Positions 16,473-25,776 of a stretch of 64,000 nucleotides of DNA are shown in pieces. Position 1 is the first letter of the stretch; the number at the start of each line of letters is the position of its first letter. The stretch is from Arthrobacter sp. Y-9 (GTDB lineage: Bacteria > Actinomycetota > Actinomycetes > Actinomycetales > Micrococcaceae). The notes beneath the pieces were generated by a model. The model did no database searches, was not told the origin of the DNA, and saw only the letters and a list, made by a program, of their open reading frames with translations. A program made the position numbers and the translations under genes. The stretch is from NCBI RefSeq assembly GCF_029690065.1, contig NZ_CP121463.1, forward strand, positions 2,418,001 through 2,482,000, given 5' to 3'.

Positions 16473-16874
16473 TCATTTCCGGGTGACGGTGTCGATCGCC
16501 TGGCGGAACAGACCTTCGAGGGCGGGTCCCGCCACCGCCAGCAAAAGAGCCACCAGTGCTGCCGTCATCAGCGTCACCATCACCCAGCCGGGCACGTCCC
16601 CTCGTTCCGGGTGCCGGCTCCGCTCCTCGAGTTCAGCGCAGCGTTGGGTCCAGAGGGACGTGCGGAACGTGAGAAGGAAGTGACAGAGCGCCGCGATCCA
16701 GACGGACAGCAGGGTCACGACCGTTCGCGGGCTACTGGGCACTCGCCAGTGCGGGGCGCGGACAACGCAGGGGTCCCCTCGCCGGTCCGCTGGGGCCCAG
16801 GGCGGGCCCTGCGTCCTGGGAGGGGGCGCTGCCGTCCGGCGGAAGCGGGCCGGGATCCTCTCGTAGGGTGTCAT
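16473..16874 (-). CDS. Small Flp-pilin-like membrane protein of the Tad operon
   Basis: A 133-residue protein whose last 45 residues (ERGDVPGWVMVTLMTAALVALLLAVAGPALEGLFRQAIDTV) look like the short hydrophobic pilin-type proteins found between tadC and tadE in related actinobacteria. A first hydrophobic segment (VVTLLSVWIAALCHFLLTF) lies about 40 residues earlier, and the N-terminus is Pro/Arg-rich. The ATG at 16874 has a good AAGGAAAGG seven bases upstream, which supports the long form. A shorter start near the ERGD segment is possible. It could be the major Flp subunit or an accessory; this is inferred from position and hydrophobicity only. Confidence 0.6.
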   Translation of the reverse strand: MTPYERIPARFRRTAAPPPRTQGPPWAPADRRGDPCVVRAPHWRVPSSPRTVVTLLSVWIAALCHFLLTFRTSLWTQRCAELEERSRHPERGDVPGWVMVTLMTAALVALLLAVAGPALEGLFRQAIDTVTRK

Positions 16875-16975
16875 CGATATACCTTTCCTTCAGCGGAACT
16901 GGTTGGTCCTTCAGGGGCGTGCACGCGTCTTTCAGAAGACGCACTTGAGGCCATCGGCCCAGAACATCAGAGGAC

Positions 16976-17914
16976 CTAGAGCATCAGCGTGATGGCCGCG
17001 AGGCCGGGGAAGACGGCGAAGAGCACGGTCAGCGGCAGCACACCGAACACGACCGGCACCATCATGAAGATCTCCTTGCGGCCGGCGGATTCCATGAGCT
17101 CGCGCTTGCCTGCGTCGCGGACGTCCTGGGCCTGGGCACGCAACACATCGCCGAGCGGCGTGCCTCGCTCCATGGCCACGATGAGACCGTCCACGAATCG
17201 TTCGACCGGGACGAGGCGCACCCGGCGGGCGAGACCCCGCAGCGCGTCAAGGAAGGGTGTGCCGGACCGGGCATCGGCCACCGTCCGCGCGAACTCGTCC
17301 GCGAGTTCACCCTGCGCGATCGTGGCGATCCTCTCCACGGCGCCACGAGCGTTCATCCCGGCGCCGACGGCCAGTGCCATCATCTCGGCGAGCCCGGGGA
17401 ACTCCCGCAGAATTTTCGCCTCCCGCGCCCTGATCCGCTGCGCCAGCCATTGCTCCTGCGCCAGTGCCGCGACCGCCGCTGAGCTCAAGGAGGCGACGAC
17501 CGCCTGCACAGGAGTGACCCGTCCGGCAACGACCCCGAGCAGACTCACCGTGAGAATGCCGGTGAAGGCCGCGGCCCCGAGCAGGAGCTGGACCACCCGG
17601 AAATCCAGAGGGGTGCGGGCACTCCCGGCGCGCGTCAGACGGTCCTGCAGCGCGGCATTCCCCCAGCGGAACCGGCTCAGCCAGGCGCCCGCATCACGGA
17701 CGACGGGCGCGAGGATCCGCTCCAGCGGGCCGAAGGGTGTCAGGGAGTGCGCCGCGGACCTGAGCAGCCGCGAACTCGTGTCCTGCGACCGCAGCTGCGG
17801 GGCGACACGTTCGGTGAGCGTCGTGGACCTCATGATCGGCAGGCGCACCACCGCGAGCCAGACGCCGCAACCCCAGAGGAAACCGCACAGGGCGGCCACG
17901 AACGCCGGGCTCAT
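16976..17914 (-). CDS. tadC: TadC-like type II secretion system F family protein
   Basis: A 312-residue inner-membrane platform protein. It has an N-terminal helix, two central helices (VVQLLLGAAAFTGILTVSLLG and VQAVVASLSSAAVAAL), the T2SSF cytoplasmic helical domain (EFPGLAEMMALAVGAGMNARGAVERIA ... LVPVERFVDGLIVAMERGTPLGDVLRAQAQDVRD) and a C-terminal helix. It overlaps tadB by four bases (ATGA). TadB and TadC together form the membrane base on which the TadA motor acts. The 101-base gap to the next gene holds only its ribosome-binding region and nothing else recognisable. Confidence 0.9.
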   Translation of the reverse strand: MSPAFVAALCGFLWGCGVWLAVVRLPIMRSTTLTERVAPQLRSQDTSSRLLRSAAHSLTPFGPLERILAPVVRDAGAWLSRFRWGNAALQDRLTRAGSARTPLDFRVVQLLLGAAAFTGILTVSLLGVVAGRVTPVQAVVASLSSAAVAALAQEQWLAQRIRAREAKILREFPGLAEMMALAVGAGMNARGAVERIATIAQGELADEFARTVADARSGTPFLDALRGLARRVRLVPVERFVDGLIVAMERGTPLGDVLRAQAQDVRDAGKRELMESAGRKEIFMMVPVVFGVLPLTVLFAVFPGLAAITLML

Positions 17915-18765
17915 CCGAGGACCCGCTCGTCGGAGGGGAGCGCACCGATCCGCTGCATGACCCGGTAACAGACGACCGACACGACCAGCCCACCCGCGAG
18001 GACGGCCATCCCCTGCACCGTGCTGTACGCGCTGATCGCCTCATGCCGGGTAGACATCAGAAGGAGCACCAGCCAGGGCGCCGCCACCGCCAGCCGCGCG
18101 GCATTGACGGTCCACGACTGCCGGGCCTCAAGTTCGCTCCGGGTCCTCGCATCATCCCTGAGGAAGTCGGCCAGGGCGGAGAGCAGTATTCCCAGGTCCG
18201 CTCCCCCGACGTCGCGGGTCAGCTTCAGCGCCTCGATGATCCGGTCCGCGACAGGATCGGACAGACGACCCTTCAAGCGCGCGAGGGAGATGTCGAAGCT
18301 CCCACCGGAGCGGTAGTCGGCTGCGAACTCCGCGAAGAAGGGACGCAGGTCCTCCGGCCCTTTGAGCGCCAGCTGCATCAGCCCTTCCGGCAGCGAGAGC
18401 CCGGCGCGGATGGCGGACCGCAGGTGATCCACCGCGTCCGGCCAGGCGCGTCGCAGGGCGACGACACGGCGTCGTGCCCGCCAGGTCACCAGTGACCACG
18501 GCCCCCAGGCGGCGAACGCGGCGAAGCACAGGGCGATGGGCGCTGACCGAGTGAGGCCCAGGAGCGCCAGCCCGGTGACCAGTGCCAGAGCCGCCGCGGA
18601 ACCCACCAGGCCGGCGGGTGTCACCCGCTCCACCCCTGCCGCTTGAAGCGCACTGGCCATCCGCGAGGGCCGTGACGGCGTCGTGTCTCGTTCGGGCCGC
18701 GGCCAGCAGGACCACCAGATCAGCAGTACGCCCATGCCGAGCAGGAGTCCCAGCGCCGCCGACAT
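17911..18765 (-). CDS. tadB: TadB-like type II secretion system F family protein
   Basis: A 284-residue T2SSF-domain membrane protein paired with TadC. The conserved segment RRAWPDAVDHLRSAIRAGLSLPEGLMQLALKGPEDLRPFFAEFAADYRSGGSFDISLARL is followed by two C-terminal membrane helices. The start ATG at 18765 shares its first base with the last base of the tadA stop codon, so the two are translationally coupled. The frame stays open upstream inside tadA, but that part is a shadow of the ATPase gene and is excluded. Confidence 0.9.
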   Translation of the reverse strand: MSAALGLLLGMGVLLIWWSCWPRPERDTTPSRPSRMASALQAAGVERVTPAGLVGSAAALALVTGLALLGLTRSAPIALCFAAFAAWGPWSLVTWRARRRVVALRRAWPDAVDHLRSAIRAGLSLPEGLMQLALKGPEDLRPFFAEFAADYRSGGSFDISLARLKGRLSDPVADRIIEALKLTRDVGGADLGILLSALADFLRDDARTRSELEARQSWTVNAARLAVAAPWLVLLLMSTRHEAISAYSTVQGMAVLAGGLVVSVVCYRVMQRIGALPSDERVLG

Positions 18766-20012
18766 CAGGCAGCCCCCACGAGCGATTGCAGCCGGAACCC
18801 GGCGCGGACGAACTTCTCCTCCGGCGGGAACTGGCCGGTCGCTTCCAGGACCCCATCCTGCAGAGCGAAGATGGCACTGGACTCGATGACGTTGTTCTCC
18901 ACCCGTCTCCCGAGCGCGACGATCTCCGTGACCAGCCGTCGGCCGCTGGGCTGCCGCTGGCAGTGGACCACGAGGTCGAGGCACGAGGCAACGGTGGGCA
19001 CGACGAAGTCGCTGGTGATGTTGCCGCCGGCGAGCAGGGGCAGGGTGCAGATCTTGGTCACGGCATCCCGGGCGGAGTTGGCATGGACACTGGCCATCGC
19101 CCCCACCCCGGAGTTCATGGCGATCAGGAGATCGAGACTCTCGGCGGCACGGACCTCACCGACGATCAGCCGGTCCGGCCTCATCCGCAGCGCCTCCTTC
19201 ACCAGCCGCCGCAGGGGGATCTCCCCCTCCCCTTCGAGATTCGGCTGGCGGCACTGAAGACCGACCACATCAGGGAGCGGACATTGCAGCTCGAACACCT
19301 CCTCCACGGTGATGACCCGCTCGCGGGCGCCGATCGCAGAGGTCAGGCAGTTGAGGAGCGAGGTCTTCCCGGCCTGGGTGGCACCCGAGACGAGGATGTT
19401 GAGCCCGCTGCTCACGGCGGCGCCGAGGAACCGCGCCGCCGACCGGGTCAGGGTGCCGAGTTCCACCAGATGCTCCAGGCGGGACGCCCTCACCACGAAC
19501 TTCCGGATGTTGACGGCCCAATGCCGACGCGTGATGTCCGGAATGACCACGTGAAGGCGGGAACCGTCCGGCAGGGAGGCGTCCACGAACGGGGAACTCA
19601 GATCGAGACGACGGCCCGACGTCTTCAGCATGCGTTCCACCAGGGCCTCGACCCGTGCCTGCGAGATCACCAGACCGGTTCGCTCCGACTCCCCGGCTCG
19701 CGCCACGAAGATCTCACTCGGCCCGTTCAACCAGATCTCCTCCACCTCCGGGTCGTCGAAATAGGACTGGAGCTCGCCAAATCCCGCCACCGAATCCAGC
19801 AAGTGGCGCGCGGCTTCCTCCGGCCCCTCCAGCACCGGGAGACCGCCCCGCACCGCCCGCTCCTCATAGTCCGCCACCGCCTCCGCGACGAGGCCTTTGA
19901 TCTGCTCCGCGTCTGCCCACGGATCGATCCCCCGACGCCGCACCAGTTCCCGCACCTCGGACTCGATGAGTTCCACAGCCTCCACGGCTCGCCCTCCGTT
20001 GATTTCTGTCAT
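18765..20012 (-). CDS. tadA: TadA/CpaF-type pilus assembly ATPase
   Basis: A 415-residue secretion ATPase of the CpaF family. The N-terminal domain ends in GFGELQSYFDDPEVEEIWLNGPSEIFV. The Walker A is GATQAGKTS (Lys216), the Asp box VITVEEVFELQ, Walker B ALRMRPDRLIVGEVRAAESLDLL and the His box MASVHANSARDAV. It powers assembly of Flp/Tad pili through TadB and TadC. It is the first gene of a tight minus-strand operon that continues to 14738. Its promoter must lie in the 171-base divergent gap shared with the GH25 gene; CATAAC about 25 bases upstream is a possible -10 box. Confidence 0.93.
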   Translation of the reverse strand: MTEINGGRAVEAVELIESEVRELVRRRGIDPWADAEQIKGLVAEAVADYEERAVRGGLPVLEGPEEAARHLLDSVAGFGELQSYFDDPEVEEIWLNGPSEIFVARAGESERTGLVISQARVEALVERMLKTSGRRLDLSSPFVDASLPDGSRLHVVIPDITRRHWAVNIRKFVVRASRLEHLVELGTLTRSAARFLGAAVSSGLNILVSGATQAGKTSLLNCLTSAIGARERVITVEEVFELQCPLPDVVGLQCRQPNLEGEGEIPLRRLVKEALRMRPDRLIVGEVRAAESLDLLIAMNSGVGAMASVHANSARDAVTKICTLPLLAGGNITSDFVVPTVASCLDLVVHCQRQPSGRRLVTEIVALGRRVENNVIESSAIFALQDGVLEATGQFPPEEKFVRAGFRLQSLVGAA

Positions 20013-20183
20013 GGTGAAGTCATGTTATGAAACACGCCAATTCGCGACAAGTAACATCCGGCGGCCTGTGGACAACGCCTCGACGCCCCCTGACTCATCC
20101 GAGAGCGCGCTGTTAGTCTGGAGGCACTGCGCGAGTCCGCCCCGCTCCCGCCTCCCCCACCCTTCCGGCCCTCGGAGAGTCTC

Positions 20184-22907
20184 ATGCACCACGGGTCTCA
20201 GCCCGCCACCCCAGCCCACCGTCGTCGTGCATTCGCCAGAAGCCTGGCATCCGCGGCACTGTCCACAGTGCTGCTTCTCTCCCTGGTCAACTCCGCGACC
20301 GCGGCTCCCACCCCGCAGCCGAGCGGCACCGCGACGCCGGTTCGCACCACCCCTTCCACCCCTGCGCCCAGCGCACCCGCGACGACGGCACCTGCCACGG
20401 CGGCGCCCACGACAGGGGCGCCCACACCGTCCCAGAACACCCTGACGCCGCCGGCGACCGAACCACTGCCCGACGGCGAGACGGCCGGCGATCCCGCCAC
20501 GGCCCGGAACGCCGTGGGACGGATCGGCGCCACCATGCGGTCGAATGCCGACCGGAAACACCTGGCCGTCCAGCCCACGGCCGGCCCGCAGCCCAAGCCC
20601 GAGGCCCTGACGGCCCCCGACCATCCCGATGCGCCGGTGACCGGCGCCGGCAACGGCCCGGTCTCCTCCTCTGGCCTCTCCCGCATGGCGCCCGCCGCCT
20701 TCAGCACGGGCCACTGGCGCCCCGGCTTCGGTGTCCCGGGCCAGGACGTCAGCGCCTGGCAGGGCACCGTAGATTGGAGGGCACAGTGGAACCTCGGTTC
20801 CCGCTTCGCCTACGTCAAGGCGAGCGAGGGCTCCTACTACACGAACGCGAACTTCGCGTCCCAGTACAACGGATCGGCCAATCAGGGCATGGTGCGAGGG
20901 TCGTACCACTTCGCCATCCCGAGCTGGTCCTCGGGCGCGGACCAGGCCAAGTACTTCGTCGCCAACGGCGGTGGATGGAGCAGCGACGGCATCACCCTTC
21001 CGCCTGTCCTGGACATCGAGTACAACCCCTACCAGGGCCGCACCGACCTCGGCTACAACTCCGGCGACACCTGCTACAGCCTGGCCGGCGCGCCCATGGT
21101 CCGGTGGATCACCGACTTCGGCAACACCATGAAGCAGCTGACCGGACGGTACCCGGTCATCTACACCACCACGGACTGGTGGAGCCGCTGCACCGGCAAC
21201 TCGGCCGCGTTCTCCGATTACCCGCTGTGGATCGCGGCCTACCCGTCGTCCGCCAGCAACACTCCCGGGACACTCCCGGCGAGCTGGCAGCAGTACAGCC
21301 TCTGGCAGTACAGCGACGAGGGTCCGTTCGTCGGGGACTCGAACGTCTGGAACGGTGATCAGGCCGGTCTCGCCCGGTTTGCCAAGGGCACGCCGCCGGC
21401 GAACTTCACCAACACCTTCCGGCTCACCGGCGGTGATTTCACGTCCGATGGCCTCCCGGATCTGGTCAAGAAGTCGAGCTCCGGGATCCTCTCGCTCCAA
21501 AGAGGTCTTCCGGACGGGTCGTTCGCCACGCCCACCACGATCGGCACAGGATGGAACATCTACGACATCGTCGTGGCGAGCAAGGACTTCAACGGCGACC
21601 GGACCCCGGACATTCTGGCAAGGGACGGCGCGGGCGACCTCTGGTTCTACGCAGGTGATGGCCGGGGCGGTGTTCTGCCACGGGTGAGGATCGGAACCGG
21701 CTGGGATGTATTCACCACCATCCTGGCACCAGGGGACTTCACCCGCGACGGGTTCAATGACCTGATGGCGGTGTCCCCGGACGGAACCCTCTGGGTCTAT
21801 CCCGGTAACGGCCGGGGCGGCTTCAAGGCCCGGTCGATCATCGGTCAGGGCTGGCAGCAATTCGCGTCCGTTCTTCCGGCCGGCGACATGAACAGCGACG
21901 GCATTCCCGATCTCCTGGCCCTCACCGTCTCGGGAGATCTCCTCCTGTATCCGGGCAACTCTTCCAATGGCTTCGGTGGTCGGACTGTCATCGGTCGAGG
22001 CTGGAGTGGCTTCACCTCGATCGTCGGCGGTGTTGACGTCAACCGCGACGGTCGCAGCGATGTGATCGTCGAGGACTCCACGGGCAAGCTCACCGGGTAC
22101 TTGGGCAGTGGCAAATCGTCGTTCGCGGACTCGGTCCCCGTAGGCGCAGCGTGGCAAGGATTCTCGCGGATCCTGGGCAGTGAGGACTTCGACGGCGACG
22201 GCGTTCCTGACGTGCTCGCTCAGGACAAGGCGGGAATCCTCTTCCTCTATCCGGGCAACGGCCGCGGCGGCTGGAAGCCGCGCCGCCAGATCGGGTCCGG
22301 ATGGCAGGTTTTCGACTCGGTCACGCATGCGCCCCGGTTCGCAGCCAACGGGAATCCGGCGCTCCTGAGCCGTGCCGGCGACGGCACGCTCTTCCTGTAC
22401 CCCACTGATGGGCGAGGCGGTTTCCTTCCTCGGAAGGCGATCGGACGAGGATGGCAGATCTTCAGCTCGATCAGCGCGGTCGCAGACTGGAATGGTGATG
22501 GCCGGGGCGACGTCGTTGCCCGCTCATCGGATGGCACCCTCTGGCTGTACCCGGGGAACGGGAGCGACGGATTCCTCCCCCGCCGGGTGATCGGCAATGG
22601 CTGGAACGCCTTCAACGCCATCCTCCCTGTCGGAGACTACGACGGTGACGGTAAAGCGGATCTGCTGGCCACAACGCCCGCGGGCGGGAAGTGGCTCTAT
22701 CCTGGCGATGGAAAGGGAGGATTCCTGCCCCGCACATCGGTGCCGGCGCCATGGGCCAACACCGACCTGCTGATCCCGGCCCACGACTTCACCTCGACGG
22801 GCTACCCGAGCATTCTGTACCGGCAGACGGATGGGACCTTGCAGCTCATGTCCGGTGATGGACGCGGCGGAAGCCGCAACGTCCTGATCAATCTCGGCGC
22901 AGGCTGA
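20184..22907 (+). CDS. Secreted GH25 muramidase with FG-GAP/VCBS repeat region
   Basis: A 907-residue exported protein. The signal peptide (about 1-40) is followed by a Pro/Thr/Ala-rich linker to about residue 180, then a GH25 lysozyme domain (about 185-410). GH25 marks are VPGQDVSAWQGTVDW with the catalytic Asp region, YVKASEGSYYTN, and LPPVLDIEYNP carrying the conserved Asp-x-Glu. The remaining 490 residues hold about ten repeats of roughly 47 residues with D-x-(N/D)-x-D-G calcium-binding-like loops (DFNGDRTPDIL, DMNSDGIPDLL, DVNRDGRSDVI, DFDGDGVPDVL), each followed by WLYPGNGRGGF-like segments. That is a beta-propeller-type FG-GAP/VCBS array. It probably cleaves N-acetylmuramyl linkages in wall remodelling or in attack on other bacteria; the propeller may bind glycans. 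Confidence 0.9.
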   Translation: MHHGSQPATPAHRRRAFARSLASAALSTVLLLSLVNSATAAPTPQPSGTATPVRTTPSTPAPSAPATTAPATAAPTTGAPTPSQNTLTPPATEPLPDGETAGDPATARNAVGRIGATMRSNADRKHLAVQPTAGPQPKPEALTAPDHPDAPVTGAGNGPVSSSGLSRMAPAAFSTGHWRPGFGVPGQDVSAWQGTVDWRAQWNLGSRFAYVKASEGSYYTNANFASQYNGSANQGMVRGSYHFAIPSWSSGADQAKYFVANGGGWSSDGITLPPVLDIEYNPYQGRTDLGYNSGDTCYSLAGAPMVRWITDFGNTMKQLTGRYPVIYTTTDWWSRCTGNSAAFSDYPLWIAAYPSSASNTPGTLPASWQQYSLWQYSDEGPFVGDSNVWNGDQAGLARFAKGTPPANFTNTFRLTGGDFTSDGLPDLVKKSSSGILSLQRGLPDGSFATPTTIGTGWNIYDIVVASKDFNGDRTPDILARDGAGDLWFYAGDGRGGVLPRVRIGTGWDVFTTILAPGDFTRDGFNDLMAVSPDGTLWVYPGNGRGGFKARSIIGQGWQQFASVLPAGDMNSDGIPDLLALTVSGDLLLYPGNSSNGFGGRTVIGRGWSGFTSIVGGVDVNRDGRSDVIVEDSTGKLTGYLGSGKSSFADSVPVGAAWQGFSRILGSEDFDGDGVPDVLAQDKAGILFLYPGNGRGGWKPRRQIGSGWQVFDSVTHAPRFAANGNPALLSRAGDGTLFLYPTDGRGGFLPRKAIGRGWQIFSSISAVADWNGDGRGDVVARSSDGTLWLYPGNGSDGFLPRRVIGNGWNAFNAILPVGDYDGDGKADLLATTPAGGKWLYPGDGKGGFLPRTSVPAPWANTDLLIPAHDFTSTGYPSILYRQTDGTLQLMSGDGRGGSRNVLINLGAG

Positions 22908-22928
22908 CCCTGAGGAGCGCTGCCACGT

Positions 22929-24509
22929 TCAGGCAGCGCTCCTCGCCCGCCGCCGTTTCAGCACGACGACGGCGACGGCAGCAGCCGCCAGAATCAGGCC
23001 TGCGCAGCAGGTGATGAGCCCCGTGAGAAGGTCCCTGGGGAGCAACTCGATCGCCGCCACGTAGGCGGCCGACACCACGGCTGCAATCACGAAATCCCTC
23101 AGCGGCCAGTGGCCCTCCAGATGGCGTTTGGCGACCAGGTAGTACATGAAGCCAAGCAACAGGAAGCTCATCGCCGAGGCCAGCCCGGCCAGAGTCAGAT
23201 CGCCTCGCAATGCAGGCATTACCGCGATCGCAATCCCCACAATGAGCGCCAGTGGAGACAGGATCGCCAGCCACCAGGTCTCCCTGACAGCGAAAAGCAA
23301 GGTGCATGCCGTCAGATAGAGGGCGTAGCCGATCCCGACCAATGGCATGACCTGAGCCAGCGGGATCAGGCTTTCTTTCCCCTGTGCCATGAGGTGCACG
23401 ACCAGGTTCGCGGCACTTCCGGCCAGAACCACAAGTCCCACCGAAATCCAGCTGGCCGTCCTCGCGATCTTGTGGACTTGAACCGTTCGCGCCGCCCCCC
23501 GCGTGGACATGATCGAAGTGACCCAGGCATTGTTGAGCGCATTCAGCACGGAGATGGTACCCAGAACGAAGATCTGGACCTTGCCGTAGTCACCCGAGAG
23601 TCCAGGCGCCGCCACGAGCGCCAGAAGGAACGGCATGCCCTGCGTCAGCAGCATGAGGGCGCCGGTGTGCGGCAGAACCGGGAGGCCGATCCGGAAGGAC
23701 TCACCGATGATGCCAGGAATCCTGAACGGGTTGCTCGGTCGCGTCCAGCTCCAGGCCAGGAGGGCAGTGGCCACCACACCGCCGAGATAGCCCAGCATGA
23801 AATCGAAGGGCTCCGGACCCCAGATGACCATCACCAGCAAGCCGATGCCATACGCGCCCATCGAGGACATCAGGCTCAGGACGACGAATCTGACCGCGCG
23901 CCCCTGTGCTCTCAGAATCGCCTGGGCGCTCAGCACACTGGCCTGGAAGCCCAAGGCCGCTATGGCCAATGCGAAAACTGGTGCCCACCCCGTAACGGTC
24001 GAGAGGAGAAGAAAGGCGGCCGCGACAGCGATACCCAGAAAAGCGCCGCCGAATGACAGAAAACCACTGATCGCCCGGGACCGCCGAGGTCCGTCCTTGT
24101 CGTACCAGGAATTGGTGATTTCGAGCGGAAGACCAGCGGTCGCAAGGACGACGCCCACCTGGATGACGGAGATGGAAAGAAACAGCTCCTGCCACTTCAC
24201 ATCGTCATGCAGCACGCGCAGTGTGATGGGCTGGAGCAGGAACACCCCTGCCCCCTGGGTCAGAGTGCCCAGCAGGTAGAGGAAGGAGTTTCGGCCCACA
24301 GACGCCGTCTGTTGTGTGGTGGAGGGTGTGACGGACACGTGAATCGCAATCAATCGGAGCGGCACCCGCAAGATACGGGCGAATGGACTACGGCCAACCG
24401 GAGGAGCCGAGTGGCCTCCGGGCGCCGTCTGCGCTGACGTGACAAGACGCTGGGCCACGTGACCGTTCAGTCGACCGGCCCTGAAGGTCCTGGCTTCGAG
24501 GACGGCCAC
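22929..24509 (-). CDS. Wzx-like polysaccharide flippase / lipid-linked oligosaccharide translocase
   Basis: A polytopic membrane protein with 12-14 hydrophobic helices, of the MOP/PST superfamily. The first helix SFLYLLGTLTQGAGVFLLQPITLRVL and the following amphipathic stretch are typical of Wzx/MurJ-like flippases, which move undecaprenyl-linked glycans across the membrane. The start is uncertain. The open frame reaches GTG 24509, but the family-like part begins near an in-frame GTG at 24338, which would give 469 residues, a more usual length. A TAGAAT -10 box on the minus strand (24530-24525) supports transcription starting near 24518. The gene is divergent from the putative glycosyltransferase gene and sits beside the pseudaminic acid genes, so it may export their product. 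Confidence 0.8.
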   Translation of the reverse strand: MAVLEARTFRAGRLNGHVAQRLVTSAQTAPGGHSAPPVGRSPFARILRVPLRLIAIHVSVTPSTTQQTASVGRNSFLYLLGTLTQGAGVFLLQPITLRVLHDDVKWQELFLSISVIQVGVVLATAGLPLEITNSWYDKDGPRRSRAISGFLSFGGAFLGIAVAAAFLLLSTVTGWAPVFALAIAALGFQASVLSAQAILRAQGRAVRFVVLSLMSSMGAYGIGLLVMVIWGPEPFDFMLGYLGGVVATALLAWSWTRPSNPFRIPGIIGESFRIGLPVLPHTGALMLLTQGMPFLLALVAAPGLSGDYGKVQIFVLGTISVLNALNNAWVTSIMSTRGAARTVQVHKIARTASWISVGLVVLAGSAANLVVHLMAQGKESLIPLAQVMPLVGIGYALYLTACTLLFAVRETWWLAILSPLALIVGIAIAVMPALRGDLTLAGLASAMSFLLLGFMYYLVAKRHLEGHWPLRDFVIAAVVSAAYVAAIELLPRDLLTGLITCCAGLILAAAAVAVVVLKRRRARSAA

Positions 24510-24638
24510 GAGGCCACGGTGGTGATTCTACCGGTACCTTCCTCCGAGAATGCTGCAGGATCACATGGCGTATTCTGAAGTGCGGCCCGTGCGCCAAGCG
24601 CAGCGGCCACCCCTTGAACCTCCGGAGGAGAACGGTAC

Positions 24639-25670
24639 GTGGATATTCAGAACCACTTCTACGGGCACTCTGCTGTCCTTGCTGGCTTTGCGGGGCTCAC
24701 CCGTCCCCGGCACTTCCAGGGCCTCTTGCAGCACGGTTGGACTCCAGTCACGCCGATCCGCACTCACTTCGCGGATCTCGCCGGCTCTGCCCCCGCGGGC
24801 AATCTCTTCACGTGGACCCACGACTCGCGTGGCTGGACGGAAGAAGAGTCATTCCGGGAGACCGGATTCCACAGCACGCCCATCGGCGCTCCCGCCCTGT
24901 ATCTCGCCGATATGGTGGAGAAGAACGGCGAGCGTCCGACGCCCACTCTCGACACCGTAGTCTTCCCCTTCCATGGCACCCGGCTGGTCGCTGTCGAAGG
25001 CGATCAGGCGGCCTACGCCCGGGAGATCTACGAAAAAGAAGGACCGGCGCTCGTCTGCATGCACATCGATGACCTCCAGCGGCCCGACGTCGTTGCGGCG
25101 TGGCGCGATGCGGGTCACCGCCTGACCACCGCGGGAGAACGCAGAGATCCGGATTTCCTGGCACGCGTGCTCTGGCTGATCATGAATGCCAAAAAGGTAG
25201 TGTCCAACCGTCTTGCCACCGCATTGGTCTATGCAGCGGCGGTGGGCACTCCGATTGAGATCTACGGTCCTCACTTCCAGATCGCCGGCATCCAGGAAGA
25301 ATCCTCAGAGGAATACCTCCGCAAGCTGTGGCCCGAGTTCTACGACCCCAACACTGACCTGGCGGCGCTGAAGTCGCTGGCAAGGGCGGAGCTTGGCGCT
25401 GACGCCATGCGGTCACCGGACGAACTCCGGGATCTCTTAGGGTGGAACGGGCCGAACTATCGGGCCGCATTCCATTACTGGCTCGGGGCACCACTCGCCA
25501 AGGCCGCAGCGATTCTCGGTCTGAAGAAACGTGAAGTCGGTCCCGTGGTCAATGCCGTCAAAGTGTCACCGTGGCACTTCGTGCTGCATCCCGTCGAACA
25601 TCTCCCCGATCGCCTGACCGCCCAGGTCTCCAGACATCTTGTCGCTCCGGATCTCGACATCCAGGTCTGA
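24639..25670 (+). CDS. Unassigned GT-B-like protein of the nonulosonic acid locus
   Basis: A 343-residue soluble protein that I cannot assign to a named family. Features include an N-terminal FYGHSAVLAGFAGL, GLLQHGWTPVTP, TPIGAPALYLADMV and VVFPFHGTRL. A later block, IMNAKKVVSNRLATALVYAAAVGTPIEIYGPHF, resembles the donor-binding half of GT-B glycosyltransferases and capsule-type transferases. It starts with GTG after a strong GGAGGAGAA and is followed 106 bases later by pseI on the same strand. Position makes it a candidate for the transferase that uses CMP-pseudaminic acid; this is inference and no catalytic residues can be named. Confidence 0.6.
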   Translation: MDIQNHFYGHSAVLAGFAGLTRPRHFQGLLQHGWTPVTPIRTHFADLAGSAPAGNLFTWTHDSRGWTEEESFRETGFHSTPIGAPALYLADMVEKNGERPTPTLDTVVFPFHGTRLVAVEGDQAAYAREIYEKEGPALVCMHIDDLQRPDVVAAWRDAGHRLTTAGERRDPDFLARVLWLIMNAKKVVSNRLATALVYAAAVGTPIEIYGPHFQIAGIQEESSEEYLRKLWPEFYDPNTDLAALKSLARAELGADAMRSPDELRDLLGWNGPNYRAAFHYWLGAPLAKAAAILGLKKREVGPVVNAVKVSPWHFVLHPVEHLPDRLTAQVSRHLVAPDLDIQV

Positions 25671-25776
25671 GCGCCGAACTGTTCCCTGTATCACGGCCCT
25701 CACGGCCACTCCGGACTACTGTTAGTAGCTGAACAACTTTCCAGAGAACCCATCTGCTTATTGAGGACGGCCCCTG

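Noticed and set aside
20025-22328. A 767-codon minus-strand open frame opposite the GH25 gene
   Set aside because: Its composition is antisense-like and repetitive because it mirrors the FG-GAP repeats. The plus-strand frame has a signal peptide and GH25 motifs.
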